Under the pieces are notes generated by a model. It ran no database searches, was not told the DNA's origin, and was given only the letters and a program-made list of their open reading frames with translations. Positions 1 to 8,555 of a DNA stretch of 23,460 nucleotides are shown here, one piece after another. The first letter of the stretch is position 1. Each line of letters begins with the position of its first letter. Made by a program: the position numbers and the translations under genes. Source of the stretch: JAGPKI01 sp052034135 (GTDB lineage Bacteria > Caldisericota > Caldisericia > UBA6126 > JAGPKI01); the NCBI GenBank assembly GCA_052034135.1, contig JBPOJC010000115.1, positions 1 through 23,460 of the forward strand. Direction: 5' to 3'.

Positions 1-102
1 TTGCAAGTATTTAATTAATATTTATTAATATACTTACAGACTACATTATTAATAATTTAATATTACTTATTAAGTTTCTATGAGTGTTTACAGGTATTTA
101 AG

Positions 103-131
103 TTGTAAAAAACGGGAAGTTGGGTTATAAT
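103..131 (+). promoter_or_regulatory. sigma70-type promoter for the GNAT gene
   Basis: A -35 box TTGTAA (103-108, four of six consensus bases) and a perfect -10 box TATAAT (126-131) are separated by exactly 17 bases. Transcription would start near 138 and give a leader of about 85 bases before the start codon at 223. The match and spacing are good for an AT-rich background, but activity is inferred. Confidence 0.55.
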
Positions 132-165
132 AATTCATACCTAAAGAATTGGGATTTAACATGTT

Positions 166-188
166 TTTCATTTCTGAATGGAATGAAA
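166..188 (+). promoter_or_regulatory. hairpin in the 5' leader of the GNAT gene
   Basis: TTTCATT (166-172) pairs with AATGAAA (182-188). A T-G and a C-G pair extend the stem inward to nine pairs around the loop TGAAT. It lies between the predicted transcription start and the ribosome binding site at 201-207. It could modulate translation or mRNA stability. There is no T-run after it, so it is not a simple terminator. Confidence 0.35.
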
Positions 189-222
189 CCTTTAAGAAAG
201 AAAGGAGATATTGTAAAAAAGA

Positions 223-723
223 ATGCAACCCAAGAAAAACAGAAATATTACGATAAGAAAAGCTCTTAAGGAAGATTTCAAAGAAATTGCACTTTTACAT
301 TTTAAGATTGTTAATGATGTAATGCCAAAATTAGTTCCATCTGTTTGTGAGTTTTCCAATTACCCTATGCAACTAACTGACGCTGAAAAGACTATTAAAG
401 AAATGATTGAAGACCCTGATCGTGATATCATTGTCGCCTGCAATGAAAATAAAATTATAGGATTCCTCTCAATAGTTACTGAAAATTTTACAGACGATTT
501 AATACCTGCACCGTTTTCAACCATAGAGTATATTGAGGTTGAACCTGTTTTTCAGTCTGTTGGTGTTGGACAGATTCTTATGGAAGAGGCTGAAAGAATT
601 GCTTATTCAAAAGGATATAAATATATTGATTCATTAGTATGGGAAACAAATGAAAAAGCAAAAAGACTTAATGAAAAAAATGGATTTTGCACAATTGAGA
701 GAAGAATGATTAAAAAACTTTGA
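223..723 (+). CDS. GNAT family N-acetyltransferase
   Basis: A 166-residue protein with the layout of a single-domain Gcn5-related acetyltransferase, which moves an acetyl group from acetyl-CoA to an amine. The N-terminal strand reads ITIRKALKEDFKEIALLH, the usual beta1-alpha1 start. The acetyl-CoA pyrophosphate loop is QSVGVGQILMEEAERIA, matching the Q/RxxGxG/A motif A, and NEKAKRLNEKNGF near the C terminus matches the motif B asparagine and GF turn. The substrate cannot be read from the sequence. The ATG at 223 is the first start in frame: an upstream TTG at 211 is followed at once by a stop. The AAAGGAG at 201-207 is about 15 bases away, rather far for a ribosome binding site. The gene stands alone, with its own promoter and a 300-base gap after it. 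Confidence 0.85.
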   Translation: MQPKKNRNITIRKALKEDFKEIALLHFKIVNDVMPKLVPSVCEFSNYPMQLTDAEKTIKEMIEDPDRDIIVACNENKIIGFLSIVTENFTDDLIPAPFSTIEYIEVEPVFQSVGVGQILMEEAERIAYSKGYKYIDSLVWETNEKAKRLNEKNGFCTIERRMIKKL

Positions 724-863
724 AAATAATCATAATTAATAATTTCATGTTAATTAATAGAATATGAATTTAGCATAAATTTTTATGATGGCGTATATGC
801 TAAAAAATAAATAAAATAAATTATACATGTATCACATTTTATTGAGAAAATATTGAGAAAAGA

Positions 864-893
864 TTTATTTTACTTACAATTATTACTTATAAT
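864..893 (+). promoter_or_regulatory. candidate promoter for the ackA-atpD gene run
   Basis: A perfect -10 box TATAAT is at 888-893. The best -35 partner is TTTATT at 864-869, only three of six consensus bases, with an 18-base spacer. If used, the transcript would carry a leader of about 140 bases containing the repeats at 915-961. In sequence this AT-rich a chance TATAAT is likely, so this is a weak call. Confidence 0.28.
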
Positions 894-914
894 TAATACT
901 ACAAAATTCTTTTA

Positions 915-961
915 TTTATATTCTTAAATTGTTTATATTCTTAATTGAATTCTTACACTTG
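915..961 (+). repeat. short direct repeats upstream of ackA
   Basis: TTTATATTCTTAAATTG (915-931) is followed directly by TTTATATTCTTAATTG (932-947), identical but for one missing A. A looser third copy, ATTCTTACACTTG, is at 949-961. Two near-perfect adjacent copies could be binding sites for a regulator or the result of slippage. Confidence 0.5.
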
Positions 962-1040
962 AATTTAAAAGAATCATGCTTTTAATTTTAATTGTTTAAA
1001 ATTTTTAGAAAATTTGATTAAATTAGCGAAAGGATTAGCA

Positions 1041-2249
1041 ATGATAATACTTGTTCTTAATTGTGGAAGTTCTTCGATTAAATTTAAACTTTATGATATG
1101 AAAGACGAATCGCAGCTTGCATCCGGCTTGGTTGAAAGGATTGGTTCAGATGATGCGATATTCGGTTATAAAACATATGCCTCTTCAGAAATTAAGGAAA
1201 CACTACCAATAAAAAACCACTCAATAGGACTATCAGCTATTTTAAACAAACTTACAAGCAAGGAAGTCGGAGTCATTAAAGATGTTTCAGAGATAGATTC
1301 AGTAGGTCATAGAGTAGTTCACGGAGGTGAAAAATTCTCTACTTCAATTTTAATAAATCAGGAAGTAATTGATGAAATAAAAAGATCTATTCCTTTAGCA
1401 CCCTTGCATAATCCTCCTAATCTTTCTGGAATTTTAGCTTGCAAAGAAATAATGCCAGATACTCCACAGGTTGCTGTATTTGATACTGCTTTTCACCATA
1501 CATTACCTGACTATGCTTTTATTTATCCACTACCCTATGAACTTTATGAAAGTGACAAAATAAGAAGATATGGTTTTCATGGAATATCTCATAGATATGT
1601 AGCATTAGAAGCAGCAAAAATGATGGGTAAAAACTTAAATGAATTAAAAATTATTACCTGCCACCTTGGGAATGGTGCTTCTATAGCTGCTATAAAAAAT
1701 GGTAAATCTATAGATACTTCTATGGGTTTTACTCCATTGGAAGGGTTAATGATGGGTACAAGGTGTGGAAGCGTTGATCCAGCTATAGTATTTTACCTTA
1801 TGAGAACAAAAAATTTGACAGTTGATCAAGTTGATGACCTCTTTAATAAAAAATCAGGGCTTCTTGGAATCTCTGGAATATCTAATGATGCAAGAGACAT
1901 TGTAGCTGCTGCTGATAGTGGAGATTATAGAGCAAATCTTGCTTTACAGATTTTTGCTTATAGAGTAAAGCATTACATTGGAGCTTATGCTGCTGCTATG
2001 GGTGGGCTGGATACAATTGTTATGACGGCAGGAATAGGCGAGAACACCAAACAAATTAGGGAGTTGGCACTATCAAACCTTGAATTTTTAGGAGTAGAGC
2101 TCGATAAAAGCCGTAATAATTCAGACCTAAAAATGAGTCGTGAAATATCAACTGATGACTCAAAAGTTAAGGTATTTGTAATATTTACAAATGAAGAAAT
2201 CATGATAGCTCGTGATACAAAAGAAATATTAGATACGATTAATAAATGA
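1041..2249 (+). CDS. ackA: acetate kinase
   Basis: A 402-residue ASKHA-fold kinase catalysing the reversible reaction acetyl phosphate + ADP = acetate + ATP, the substrate-level phosphorylation step of acetate-forming fermentation. From the ATG at 1041 it begins MIILVLNCGSSSIKF. Residues then fall at the numbers known from the Methanosarcina thermophila enzyme: N7, R91 (HRVVHGG), H123 (LAPLHNPP), D148 (FDTAFH), H180 (GFHGISH), H208 (HLGNGAS) and R241 (GTRCGS). The last catalytic glutamate lies in TNEE near residue 385. This agreement, plus AAAGGA at 1029-1034, favours 1041 over an in-frame TTG at 1014. No phosphotransacetylase gene is adjacent. The stop overlaps the start of gatC by four bases (ATGA), so the two are probably translationally coupled. 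Propionate kinase activity cannot be excluded, but the match is to acetate kinases. Confidence 0.96.
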   Translation: MIILVLNCGSSSIKFKLYDMKDESQLASGLVERIGSDDAIFGYKTYASSEIKETLPIKNHSIGLSAILNKLTSKEVGVIKDVSEIDSVGHRVVHGGEKFSTSILINQEVIDEIKRSIPLAPLHNPPNLSGILACKEIMPDTPQVAVFDTAFHHTLPDYAFIYPLPYELYESDKIRRYGFHGISHRYVALEAAKMMGKNLNELKIITCHLGNGASIAAIKNGKSIDTSMGFTPLEGLMMGTRCGSVDPAIVFYLMRTKNLTVDQVDDLFNKKSGLLGISGISNDARDIVAAADSGDYRANLALQIFAYRVKHYIGAYAAAMGGLDTIVMTAGIGENTKQIRELALSNLEFLGVELDKSRNNSDLKMSREISTDDSKVKVFVIFTNEEIMIARDTKEILDTINK

Positions 2250-2530
2250 AATTTGATGATGAACTCTTAAATTATCTATGTGAACTCTCTAAAGTTTCTT
2301 TAAAAGAAAATGAAAGAGATGAAATTTTAGAAATCCTTAAAGAGCTTGTGGAGGAATTCTCTATTATTTCAAATTTAGAAGATGAACCAGTTGAAGCAGA
2401 AAATAGCAAATATTTATCTTTAAGAGAAGATATACCTGTAAAAAGCAATAACATCGATGATATTAAAGGTAATTTTCCATTAATAAAAGAAGATTTCTTA
2501 GAAGCCCCTAAAATGCTAAATGAAGAATAA
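2246..2530 (+). CDS. gatC: Asp-tRNA(Asn)/Glu-tRNA(Gln) amidotransferase subunit C
   Basis: A 94-residue protein of the usual GatC length. GatC wraps around GatA and stabilises the GatCAB complex, which converts misacylated Asp-tRNA(Asn) or Glu-tRNA(Gln) to the amide form. The N-terminal helix LLNYLCELSKVSLKENE matches the family's LARLxLxEEE pattern. The middle LSLREDIPV and the tail EDFLEAPKML correspond to the conserved LREDxV and FxVPKVL segments. The start overlaps ackA by four bases and the end overlaps gatA by eleven, so it sits inside a tightly coupled gatC-gatA-gatB set. Identification rests on both sequence and position. Confidence 0.93.
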   Translation: MKFDDELLNYLCELSKVSLKENERDEILEILKELVEEFSIISNLEDEPVEAENSKYLSLREDIPVKSNNIDDIKGNFPLIKEDFLEAPKMLNEE

Positions 2531-3944
2531 TTTAAAAGTTTTAGATCTATCAATATCAGAGCTTAAATCTTACTATATAAAGGGAGATTTAACACCTTTA
2601 GAAGTTTCCTCGGAATACATTAAAAGAATTAAAGAAATGGAGCCAGAAATTGATGCATTTATAGAGGTTTTTGAGGAAGATGCTCTACAAGAAGCAGAGA
2701 AATTATCAGAACTTAAACAGTTTAATATGCCTCTTTACGGAATTCCTATAGCTATAAAGGATAATATAAATGTTAAAGGACACGAAACAAAAGCTTCTTC
2801 TAATATCCTTAAAGGTTATAAATCTACCTTTGATGCCACCGTAGTTAAAAGATTAAAAGATGCAGGAGCGATAATTATAGGTAAAACTAACCTTGATGAA
2901 TTTGCTATGGGCTCATCAACAGAGAATTCAGCCTTTAAATCAACAAAAAATCCTTATTCAAAAGAGTTTGTTCCAGGAGGTTCTTCGGGTGGCTCGGCAG
3001 CAGCAGTTAGCGCCAAAGAATCATTAGTATCTCTTGGTTCAGATACTGGCGGTTCTGTAAGACAGCCTGCTGCATTTTGTGGAGTTTATGGTTTAAGACC
3101 AACTTATGGTTTAGTTTCGAGGTATGGCCTTATTGCATTTGCGTCATCTCTTGACCAAATTGGTCCTATTGCACGAAATTTAGACGATCTATTTTTGCTT
3201 CTTTCTGTAATTGCAGGTAAAGACCCTCTTGATAGTACAACATTAGCAGTAGAAAGTTATGATGATTTAGAGGACAAGGATTTTATTGGCAAATTTGCTA
3301 CCATTAAAGAGTTTGAAGATATAAAAGTTGATAAAGAGATTCGTGATAAATATGATGAAATAAAGAAAATCTTAGTGGAAAAATTTAAGCCATCGCAATA
3401 TACATTACCTCATTTTAATTATGCTCTTCCAGCTTACCATATAATCGCCGATTCAGAAGCTTCTTCAAATCTCTCAAGGTTTGATGGGGTTCGTTATGGA
3501 GCAAGAGAATATTCTAACTCTTTTGAAGATGCAATTAATTCAACAAGAACATCCAATTTTGGAAAAGAAGTAAAGAGAAGAATACTTCTTGGGACATTTG
3601 CTCTATCCCAGGGTTATATTGATAAATATTATAAGAAAGCTCTTCTTGCAAGAAACATTATAAGTAGAGAGTTTGCATCAATTTTAAAAGAAGTAGATTT
3701 CATATTCGCTCCGACCACCCCGACTCTTCCATTTAAATTTGGAGAAAGAAAAGATCCTTTAGAAATGTATTATTCCGATATATTTACCATTCCTTCTTCT
3801 CTTGCAGGTCTCCCTTCCATAAATATTCCAGTCGGACTAAGTGATTCAGGATTACCTATAGGAATGCAGGTTATTGGAAGTAAGTTATCTGAAAAGAAAC
3901 TTTACGAAATTTCAACATTCATCGAGGAAAGATTAAATGTTTAG
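2520..3944 (+). CDS. gatA: Asp-tRNA(Asn)/Glu-tRNA(Gln) amidotransferase subunit A
   Basis: A 474-residue amidase-signature enzyme, the subunit that hydrolyses glutamine to supply ammonia to GatB. The amidase signature is clear: PLYGIPIAIKDNI carries the catalytic lysine (K80), VPGGSSGGSAAAV the cis-serine (S155), and SLGSDTGGSVRQPAAF the nucleophilic serine (S179). The spacings of 75 and 24 residues equal those of the K-S-S triad in Staphylococcus aureus GatA. The C-terminal part has the expected FAPTTPTLPF and GLPSINIPVG segments. The ATG lies inside the end of gatC (11-base overlap), and the stop overlaps gatB by eight bases. Length is normal for GatA. Together with gatC and gatB it implies that the organism makes Gln-tRNA and/or Asn-tRNA indirectly. 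Confidence 0.97.
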   Translation: MKNNLKVLDLSISELKSYYIKGDLTPLEVSSEYIKRIKEMEPEIDAFIEVFEEDALQEAEKLSELKQFNMPLYGIPIAIKDNINVKGHETKASSNILKGYKSTFDATVVKRLKDAGAIIIGKTNLDEFAMGSSTENSAFKSTKNPYSKEFVPGGSSGGSAAAVSAKESLVSLGSDTGGSVRQPAAFCGVYGLRPTYGLVSRYGLIAFASSLDQIGPIARNLDDLFLLLSVIAGKDPLDSTTLAVESYDDLEDKDFIGKFATIKEFEDIKVDKEIRDKYDEIKKILVEKFKPSQYTLPHFNYALPAYHIIADSEASSNLSRFDGVRYGAREYSNSFEDAINSTRTSNFGKEVKRRILLGTFALSQGYIDKYYKKALLARNIISREFASILKEVDFIFAPTTPTLPFKFGERKDPLEMYYSDIFTIPSSLAGLPSINIPVGLSDSGLPIGMQVIGSKLSEKKLYEISTFIEERLNV

Positions 3945-5349
3945 CCCTGTAATAGGTTTAGAAATACATATTCAAATTCTAACTAAAAGTAAAATGTTCT
4001 GTAGTTGTTCAACAAATTATGGAGCTTCTCCAAACAGCAATATCTGCGAAGTTTGTTTAGGCTACCCTGGAACATTGCCAGCTATAAACAAAGAAGCAAT
4101 AAAAATGGGCATTATGCTTGCATTATCTTTAAACTGTAAAATAAATAATGTATCAAGCTTTTACAGAAAAAATTATTTCTACCCCGATCTTCCCAAGGGT
4201 TATCAAATAACTCAATTTGATTTACCCTTGTCAGAGAATGGCTTACTAAGCATAGAAGGAAAAGATATAAGGATAAGAAGAATTCATCTTGAGGAAGATT
4301 CTGCAAAACTTATTCACAAAGAAGATGCGATTTTAATAGACTTTAATAGATGTGGTATTCCTTTAATTGAACTTGTTACAGAGCCTGATATCGCTTCTCC
4401 AGAAGAGGCAGGAGAATTCCTTGAAAAGCTCAAAGAAATTGTTGATTTTTTAGGTATATCTTCTGGAAAGATGGAAGAGGGTGCGTTAAGGTGCGATGTA
4501 AACGTATCATTAAAGAACGAAAAAGGTGAATTTGGTACAAAAGTCGAAATAAAAAATTTAAATTCATTTAAATCAGTAGTTAAGGCAATAAAATTTGAAA
4601 TGGATAGGCAAAACAAACTTTTAGAAAAAGGTGAATCTATACTATCAGAGACAAGAGCTTTTAATGAGGAGAATGAAACAACTATATTGATGCGAAGTAA
4701 AGAAACATTAAACGATTATAGATACTTCCCAGAACCAGATTTACTTTTGCTCTCAGTTAAAGATAACGAGATAGAAAACATCAGATCCACTTTACCAGAG
4801 CTACCGCATAATGCATATATGCGTTTAATTGAAAAATTTGGTTTATCAAACGAGGAGGCTAAACTCCTCACATCATCTAAAGATATTCTTAATTTCTTTG
4901 ATGAATGCTCAAAATTATTTAGTGATTACAAAGCAATTGTTAACTGGATAAGCTCTGATGTCTTAAAAAACTTAAACAAAATGAAGAAATCCTTAAAAGA
5001 TGTTCAATTAAACCCTGAAAATTTTACAAAAATGCTTACTTTAATTAAGGAAGGAAAAATATCGGGAAAAATTGGTAAAACAATTTTAGAAGAGATAATG
5101 ATAACAGGTAAAGATCCAGATGATATCATAAAAGAGAATGGGCTGATCCAATTAAGTGATTCAGATGCATTAGAATCTATAATAGTTGAGATAATAACAA
5201 ACAATCCAAAGGAAGTTTCAATGTACAGGAGTGGAAAGAAAAATTTGTTTGGATTTTTTATGGGCGAAGCAATGAAAAAAACTAACGGTAAAGCAAATCC
5301 TGTTTTGCTTAGAGAAATAATGTTAGAAAAACTTGAAAAAGATGGATAA
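3937..5349 (+). CDS. gatB: Asp-tRNA(Asn)/Glu-tRNA(Gln) amidotransferase subunit B
   Basis: A 470-residue subunit that binds the misacylated tRNA, phosphorylates its side-chain carboxylate with ATP and amidates it with ammonia from GatA. The N terminus VIGLEIHIQILTKSKMFC is diagnostic. The zinc cysteines C22, C24, C37 and C40 are all present. Further family motifs are GYPGTLPAINKEA, RKNYFYPDLPKGYQITQ and RCDVNVS. The kinase core fills roughly the first 290 residues, and the last 150 form the helical and YqeY-like tail that contacts tRNA. It overlaps gatA by eight bases (ATGTTTAG) and the next gene by eight (ATGGATAA), both arrangements that favour translational re-initiation. Confidence 0.97.
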   Translation: MFSPVIGLEIHIQILTKSKMFCSCSTNYGASPNSNICEVCLGYPGTLPAINKEAIKMGIMLALSLNCKINNVSSFYRKNYFYPDLPKGYQITQFDLPLSENGLLSIEGKDIRIRRIHLEEDSAKLIHKEDAILIDFNRCGIPLIELVTEPDIASPEEAGEFLEKLKEIVDFLGISSGKMEEGALRCDVNVSLKNEKGEFGTKVEIKNLNSFKSVVKAIKFEMDRQNKLLEKGESILSETRAFNEENETTILMRSKETLNDYRYFPEPDLLLLSVKDNEIENIRSTLPELPHNAYMRLIEKFGLSNEEAKLLTSSKDILNFFDECSKLFSDYKAIVNWISSDVLKNLNKMKKSLKDVQLNPENFTKMLTLIKEGKISGKIGKTILEEIMITGKDPDDIIKENGLIQLSDSDALESIIVEIITNNPKEVSMYRSGKKNLFGFFMGEAMKKTNGKANPVLLREIMLEKLEKDG

Positions 5350-7072
5350 TGCTACAGTCGCTGATATATTAAATAGAATTGCAGAAATGCTTGAAATAAA
5401 AGGCGAAAATCCTTTTAAGGTTAGGGCATATCAAAAGGCTGCTTTGACTATAGGGGCGCTAACAAAAGATATAAAAGAAGTTGTGGAAAGTGGTGAAATT
5501 TCAAATCTTCCAGGTATTGGAGAAAGTATTGCTTTAAAAATAAAAGAGTTAGTAAATACCGGGAGACTCCAATATTATGAAGAACTCGAAAAAGAGATAC
5601 CTCCTGAACTATTATCCCTGCTAACAATTCCAGGGTTAGGACCAAAAACGATTCAAAAACTATGGAAAGAGCTTGGTATAACCAATAAGGAGCTTCTTAA
5701 AGAAGCTGTTTTATCCGGTAAACTCTCAAGCCTAAAAGGTTTTGGGAAAAAGACTGAGGAAAATATACTTAAAGGTTTAGAACAGGTTAAAAAGTTTGCA
5801 GAAAGGTTTCCATTAGGCAGAGTTTACCCATTAGCAGAGGCAATTGTTAAAGATTTAAAACTTAAAAGCCCTTTAAAACAAATAAGCGTGGCTGGTAGTA
5901 TTCGAAGAATGAAAGATACAATAGGGGATATTGATATACTCGTCACTTCGGAGAAACCTCAAGATGTAATGGAAGTCTTCGCTGGTTTACCATACTTTAC
6001 TGAAATCTTAGCTAAAGGAGAAACAAAAAGTAGCGCTCGAACTTCTATGGGGATTCAGGTTGACATTAGAGTTGTTGATGATTCTGAATACGGAGCAGCT
6101 CTTTATTATTTCACTGGCTCAAAAGCACATAATATAGAAGTCAGGAAAATAGCTGTTTCTAAAGGTTTAAAAGTAAATGAATATGGTATCTTTAGAGTAA
6201 AAGATGATGTGAAAATAGCAGGAAAAACTGAAGAGGAAATTTTTAACACTTTAGGTTTGTCTTATATTCCACCTGAGATGCGAGAAAATACTGGCGAAAT
6301 AGAACTTGCTTTAGAAGGCAAACTTCCAAAAATTGTAGAGTTATCAGATATAAAGGGAGATTTACATATTCATACACATCAAAGCGATGGTTCAAATACA
6401 ATTGAGGAATTAAAAGAAGCAGCTTTAAATCTGGGTTATGAGTATATTGCTATAACAGATCACTCTTCTTCTATGGGAATTACTGGAGGAATGAAAGCAT
6501 CTGATTTTCTCGATCAAATTAAAAAAATTAATGAATTAAACAAAAAAGGAGAAAAGCCATACATTTTAGCTGGTGTAGAAGTAGATATTAAAAGTGATTG
6601 TACTTTAAATCTACCAGATGAGGTTTTAAAGGAGTTTGATATTGTCATAGCCTCAATACACAGTGGATTTAAAGAATCAGAGGAACAATTAACAGATAGA
6701 ATTTTAAGTGCTATTAACAACCCCTATGTTACAATAATTGGGCATCCAACAGGGAGGAAAATTGCTGAGAGGGAAGCATATCCAGTAGACCTGGATAAAA
6801 TTTTTAAAGCTTCAGCTGAAACTGGAACGATTTTAGAAGTTAATTCTTTCTGGGATAGATTGGACTTAAACGATGTAAATTGTAGAAAAGCTAAAGAAAT
6901 GAGAATAATGGTTGCAATTTCTACTGATTCACACAACATAGAACACTTTAATATGATGAAATTTGGAGTGGCTACAGCAAGAAGAGGTTGGCTTAAAAAA
7001 AAGGATGTACTGAATACTTATGAACTTAAAGATTTACTCTCAATAATCAAAAATAAAAAGGTGAAAAAATAA
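5342..7072 (+). CDS. polX: family X DNA polymerase with PHP domain (PolX)
   Basis: A 576-residue bacterial PolX, a gap-filling repair polymerase with a fused metal-dependent nuclease. An N-terminal 8-kDa-like helical domain (1-90) and helix-hairpin-helix motifs LPGIGES (56-62), IPGLGPK (96-102) and LKGFGKK (131-137) bind DNA. The palm has GSIRRMKDTIGDIDILV with the metal aspartates D196 and D198, and D241 in VDIRVV. FTGSKAHN (257-264) is the usual nucleotide-binding turn. The PHP domain starts at 340 with DLHIHTHQSDGS. It has TDHS, GVEVD, SIHSG, IGHP and STDSHN, so all metal-binding residues appear intact and 3'-5' exonuclease activity is expected. The ATG at 5342 is preferred because homologues begin at this point; a TTG at 5333 would add only three residues. 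It overlaps gatB by eight bases. Confidence 0.95.
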   Translation: MDNATVADILNRIAEMLEIKGENPFKVRAYQKAALTIGALTKDIKEVVESGEISNLPGIGESIALKIKELVNTGRLQYYEELEKEIPPELLSLLTIPGLGPKTIQKLWKELGITNKELLKEAVLSGKLSSLKGFGKKTEENILKGLEQVKKFAERFPLGRVYPLAEAIVKDLKLKSPLKQISVAGSIRRMKDTIGDIDILVTSEKPQDVMEVFAGLPYFTEILAKGETKSSARTSMGIQVDIRVVDDSEYGAALYYFTGSKAHNIEVRKIAVSKGLKVNEYGIFRVKDDVKIAGKTEEEIFNTLGLSYIPPEMRENTGEIELALEGKLPKIVELSDIKGDLHIHTHQSDGSNTIEELKEAALNLGYEYIAITDHSSSMGITGGMKASDFLDQIKKINELNKKGEKPYILAGVEVDIKSDCTLNLPDEVLKEFDIVIASIHSGFKESEEQLTDRILSAINNPYVTIIGHPTGRKIAEREAYPVDLDKIFKASAETGTILEVNSFWDRLDLNDVNCRKAKEMRIMVAISTDSHNIEHFNMMKFGVATARRGWLKKKDVLNTYELKDLLSIIKNKKVKK

Positions 7073-8530
7073 GTGGGAAATAAATTAGATCAGTCAAAAA
7101 AACCTTTTGTAGATGGAGTTTTAAATTACATATCAAAAGGCAGAACTCCTTTCCATATGCCGGGGCATACGAGAGGGAGAGGTGCTCCTCCGGAACTGCT
7201 TGAATTTTTTGGTAAAAACGTTTATCTTGCTGACTTAACGGAGGTTGAGGGGTTGGATTATCTTCACAAACCTATTGGAATTGTTAAAGAGGCTCAGGAA
7301 TTAGCAGCTGATGCTTTTGGAGCAGATTATTCATTCTTTCTCATTAATGGTAGTACGATTGGAGTAATTGCAATGATGCTTGCTTCTGTAAAGCCAAAGG
7401 AGAAACTGATTTTACAGAGAAACACTCATAGATCAGCAATAGCAGGGTTAGTACTCGGACAAATCGAACCAATTTTCATTCAAACAAATTTTAATAAAGA
7501 ACTCGGAATTTTTACAGGCATAACACCTGATGATCTTTTAAAATGCATAATAAACAATCCAGATGCTAAGGCAGTCTTACTAACCTCTCCAAATTATTAT
7601 GGAATGGCTACTGATTTAGAAGGTCTTATAAAAGTTGCAAAAGCTCATAATTTAACTGTTTTAGTTGATGAAGCACACGGAGTTCACTTTCATTTTCACC
7701 CTGATTTACCTAAATCAGCAGTTGATTTAAGGGCAGATATGGTTGTTCAAAGCATTCATAAAACTCTCCCAAGCTTTACTCAAACATCAATCTTGCATCT
7801 AAATGAAGATAAAATTGAAAAAGAAAGACTTCAAACACTCCTTGCTTTCTTGCAAACATCATCGCCCTCTTATCTTTTTATGATGTCAATAGATGCTGTA
7901 AGGAGTTATATAGCTATCAACGGAAAAGAGATAATTGATAGAGAGATAGAAATTGCAAATTCAGCAAGAACTGAAATTAAAAAATTCAAATATATTAAAA
8001 GCTTTGATAAAAATGATATTGTTGGAAAAGATGGTGTTTTTGACTTCGACCCTACAAAACTTACGATTACAACAAAATATGCAGGTTATTCGGGTTTTGA
8101 AGCGGAATCATTATTAAATTCTAAATTTAATATAGAAATAGAGCTTTCAGATATAAATAATGTTCTTTGCTTCATTACAGCCGGGAATAATACTCAAGAC
8201 ACTCAAAAACTTATTTCAGCATTAAAATACTTTGATGAAAATAGAAAAAATATGGATAATCAGTTTGAAATAGAACTACCTGACATACCTCCTCTTAAAA
8301 TGCTCCCAACATTGACTTTTTCAAGAACTCCAGAACTTATACCATTTAGTGAATCAGCAGGAGCTATATCTTATGATGTAATTTGTCCATATCCGCCAGG
8401 TATCCCATTAGTTATACCAGGAGAAATAATTACAGAAGAAGTCGTTGAATTCATAAATAAACTTAAAGGAAAAGGTGCAAATATTCAGGGTCTTACACAG
8501 GATAGTAAAATTAAGGTTGTAAATACTTAA
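7073..8530 (+). CDS. Orn/Lys/Arg decarboxylase family protein (PLP-dependent)
   Basis: A 485-residue fold-type I PLP enzyme of the Orn/Lys/Arg decarboxylase major-domain family, in the shorter SpeA/YaaO-like group. It removes the carboxyl group of a basic amino acid to give agmatine, cadaverine or putrescine. Visible motifs are PFHMPGHTRGRG near the N terminus, NGSTIG for the phosphate cup, RNTHRS with the ring-stacking H119 and DEAHG with D199. SIHKTLPSFTQTS carries the Schiff-base lysine K230, and the C-terminal domain has PFSESAGAIS and CPYPPGIP. Substrate choice cannot be read reliably. The GTG start directly follows the polX stop, and AAGGTGA (7058-7064) eight bases upstream fixes it. 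A biosynthetic polyamine role or an acid-consuming role is possible; adjacency to the ATPase genes does not decide this. Confidence 0.9.
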   Translation: MGNKLDQSKKPFVDGVLNYISKGRTPFHMPGHTRGRGAPPELLEFFGKNVYLADLTEVEGLDYLHKPIGIVKEAQELAADAFGADYSFFLINGSTIGVIAMMLASVKPKEKLILQRNTHRSAIAGLVLGQIEPIFIQTNFNKELGIFTGITPDDLLKCIINNPDAKAVLLTSPNYYGMATDLEGLIKVAKAHNLTVLVDEAHGVHFHFHPDLPKSAVDLRADMVVQSIHKTLPSFTQTSILHLNEDKIEKERLQTLLAFLQTSSPSYLFMMSIDAVRSYIAINGKEIIDREIEIANSARTEIKKFKYIKSFDKNDIVGKDGVFDFDPTKLTITTKYAGYSGFEAESLLNSKFNIEIELSDINNVLCFITAGNNTQDTQKLISALKYFDENRKNMDNQFEIELPDIPPLKMLPTLTFSRTPELIPFSESAGAISYDVICPYPPGIPLVIPGEIITEEVVEFINKLKGKGANIQGLTQDSKIKVVNT

Positions 8531-8555
8531 ATTTTTTATATAAAGGAAAAGCAAG

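Larger units (their letters stand above)
1..222. other. AT-rich upstream region of the acetyltransferase gene
   Basis: No coding region is supported here. The first 100 bases are almost entirely A and T, with short self-complementary stretches such as ATTAAT at 14-19 and 24-29. The second half holds the promoter (103-131), a leader hairpin (166-188) and a purine-rich AAAGGAG at 201-207 that probably serves the gene at 223. The end of whatever gene lies to the left is not visible. Confidence 0.5.
724..1040. other. AT-rich intergenic region before ackA
   Basis: No gene is supported. The region contains an inverted repeat TAGCATA/TATGCTA (771-777 and 796-802), a 10-base palindrome ATACATGTAT (823-832) and a direct repeat ATTGAGAAAA (841-850 and 852-861). 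It also holds a perfect -10 hexamer (888-893) and the TATTCTTAA repeats at 915-961. The ackA ribosome binding site AAAGGA is at 1029-1034. No terminator with a T-run was found for the gene on the left. Confidence 0.5.

Noticed and set aside
771..802. Inverted repeat TAGCATA/TATGCTA as terminator of the GNAT gene
   Set aside because: The stem is short, the loop is 18 bases, and it is followed by A-rich rather than T-rich sequence on the + strand.
1014..1040. TTG start nine codons upstream for acetate kinase
   Set aside because: The ATG at 1041 has AAAGGA at the right distance and puts the catalytic residues at the known family numbers; the TTG has no ribosome binding site.
8517..8544. TTGTAA-16-TATAAA promoter-like pair before ahaH
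   Set aside because: Transcription would start around 8551, after the AAAGGA ribosome binding site that serves the gene, so it is unlikely to be functional.
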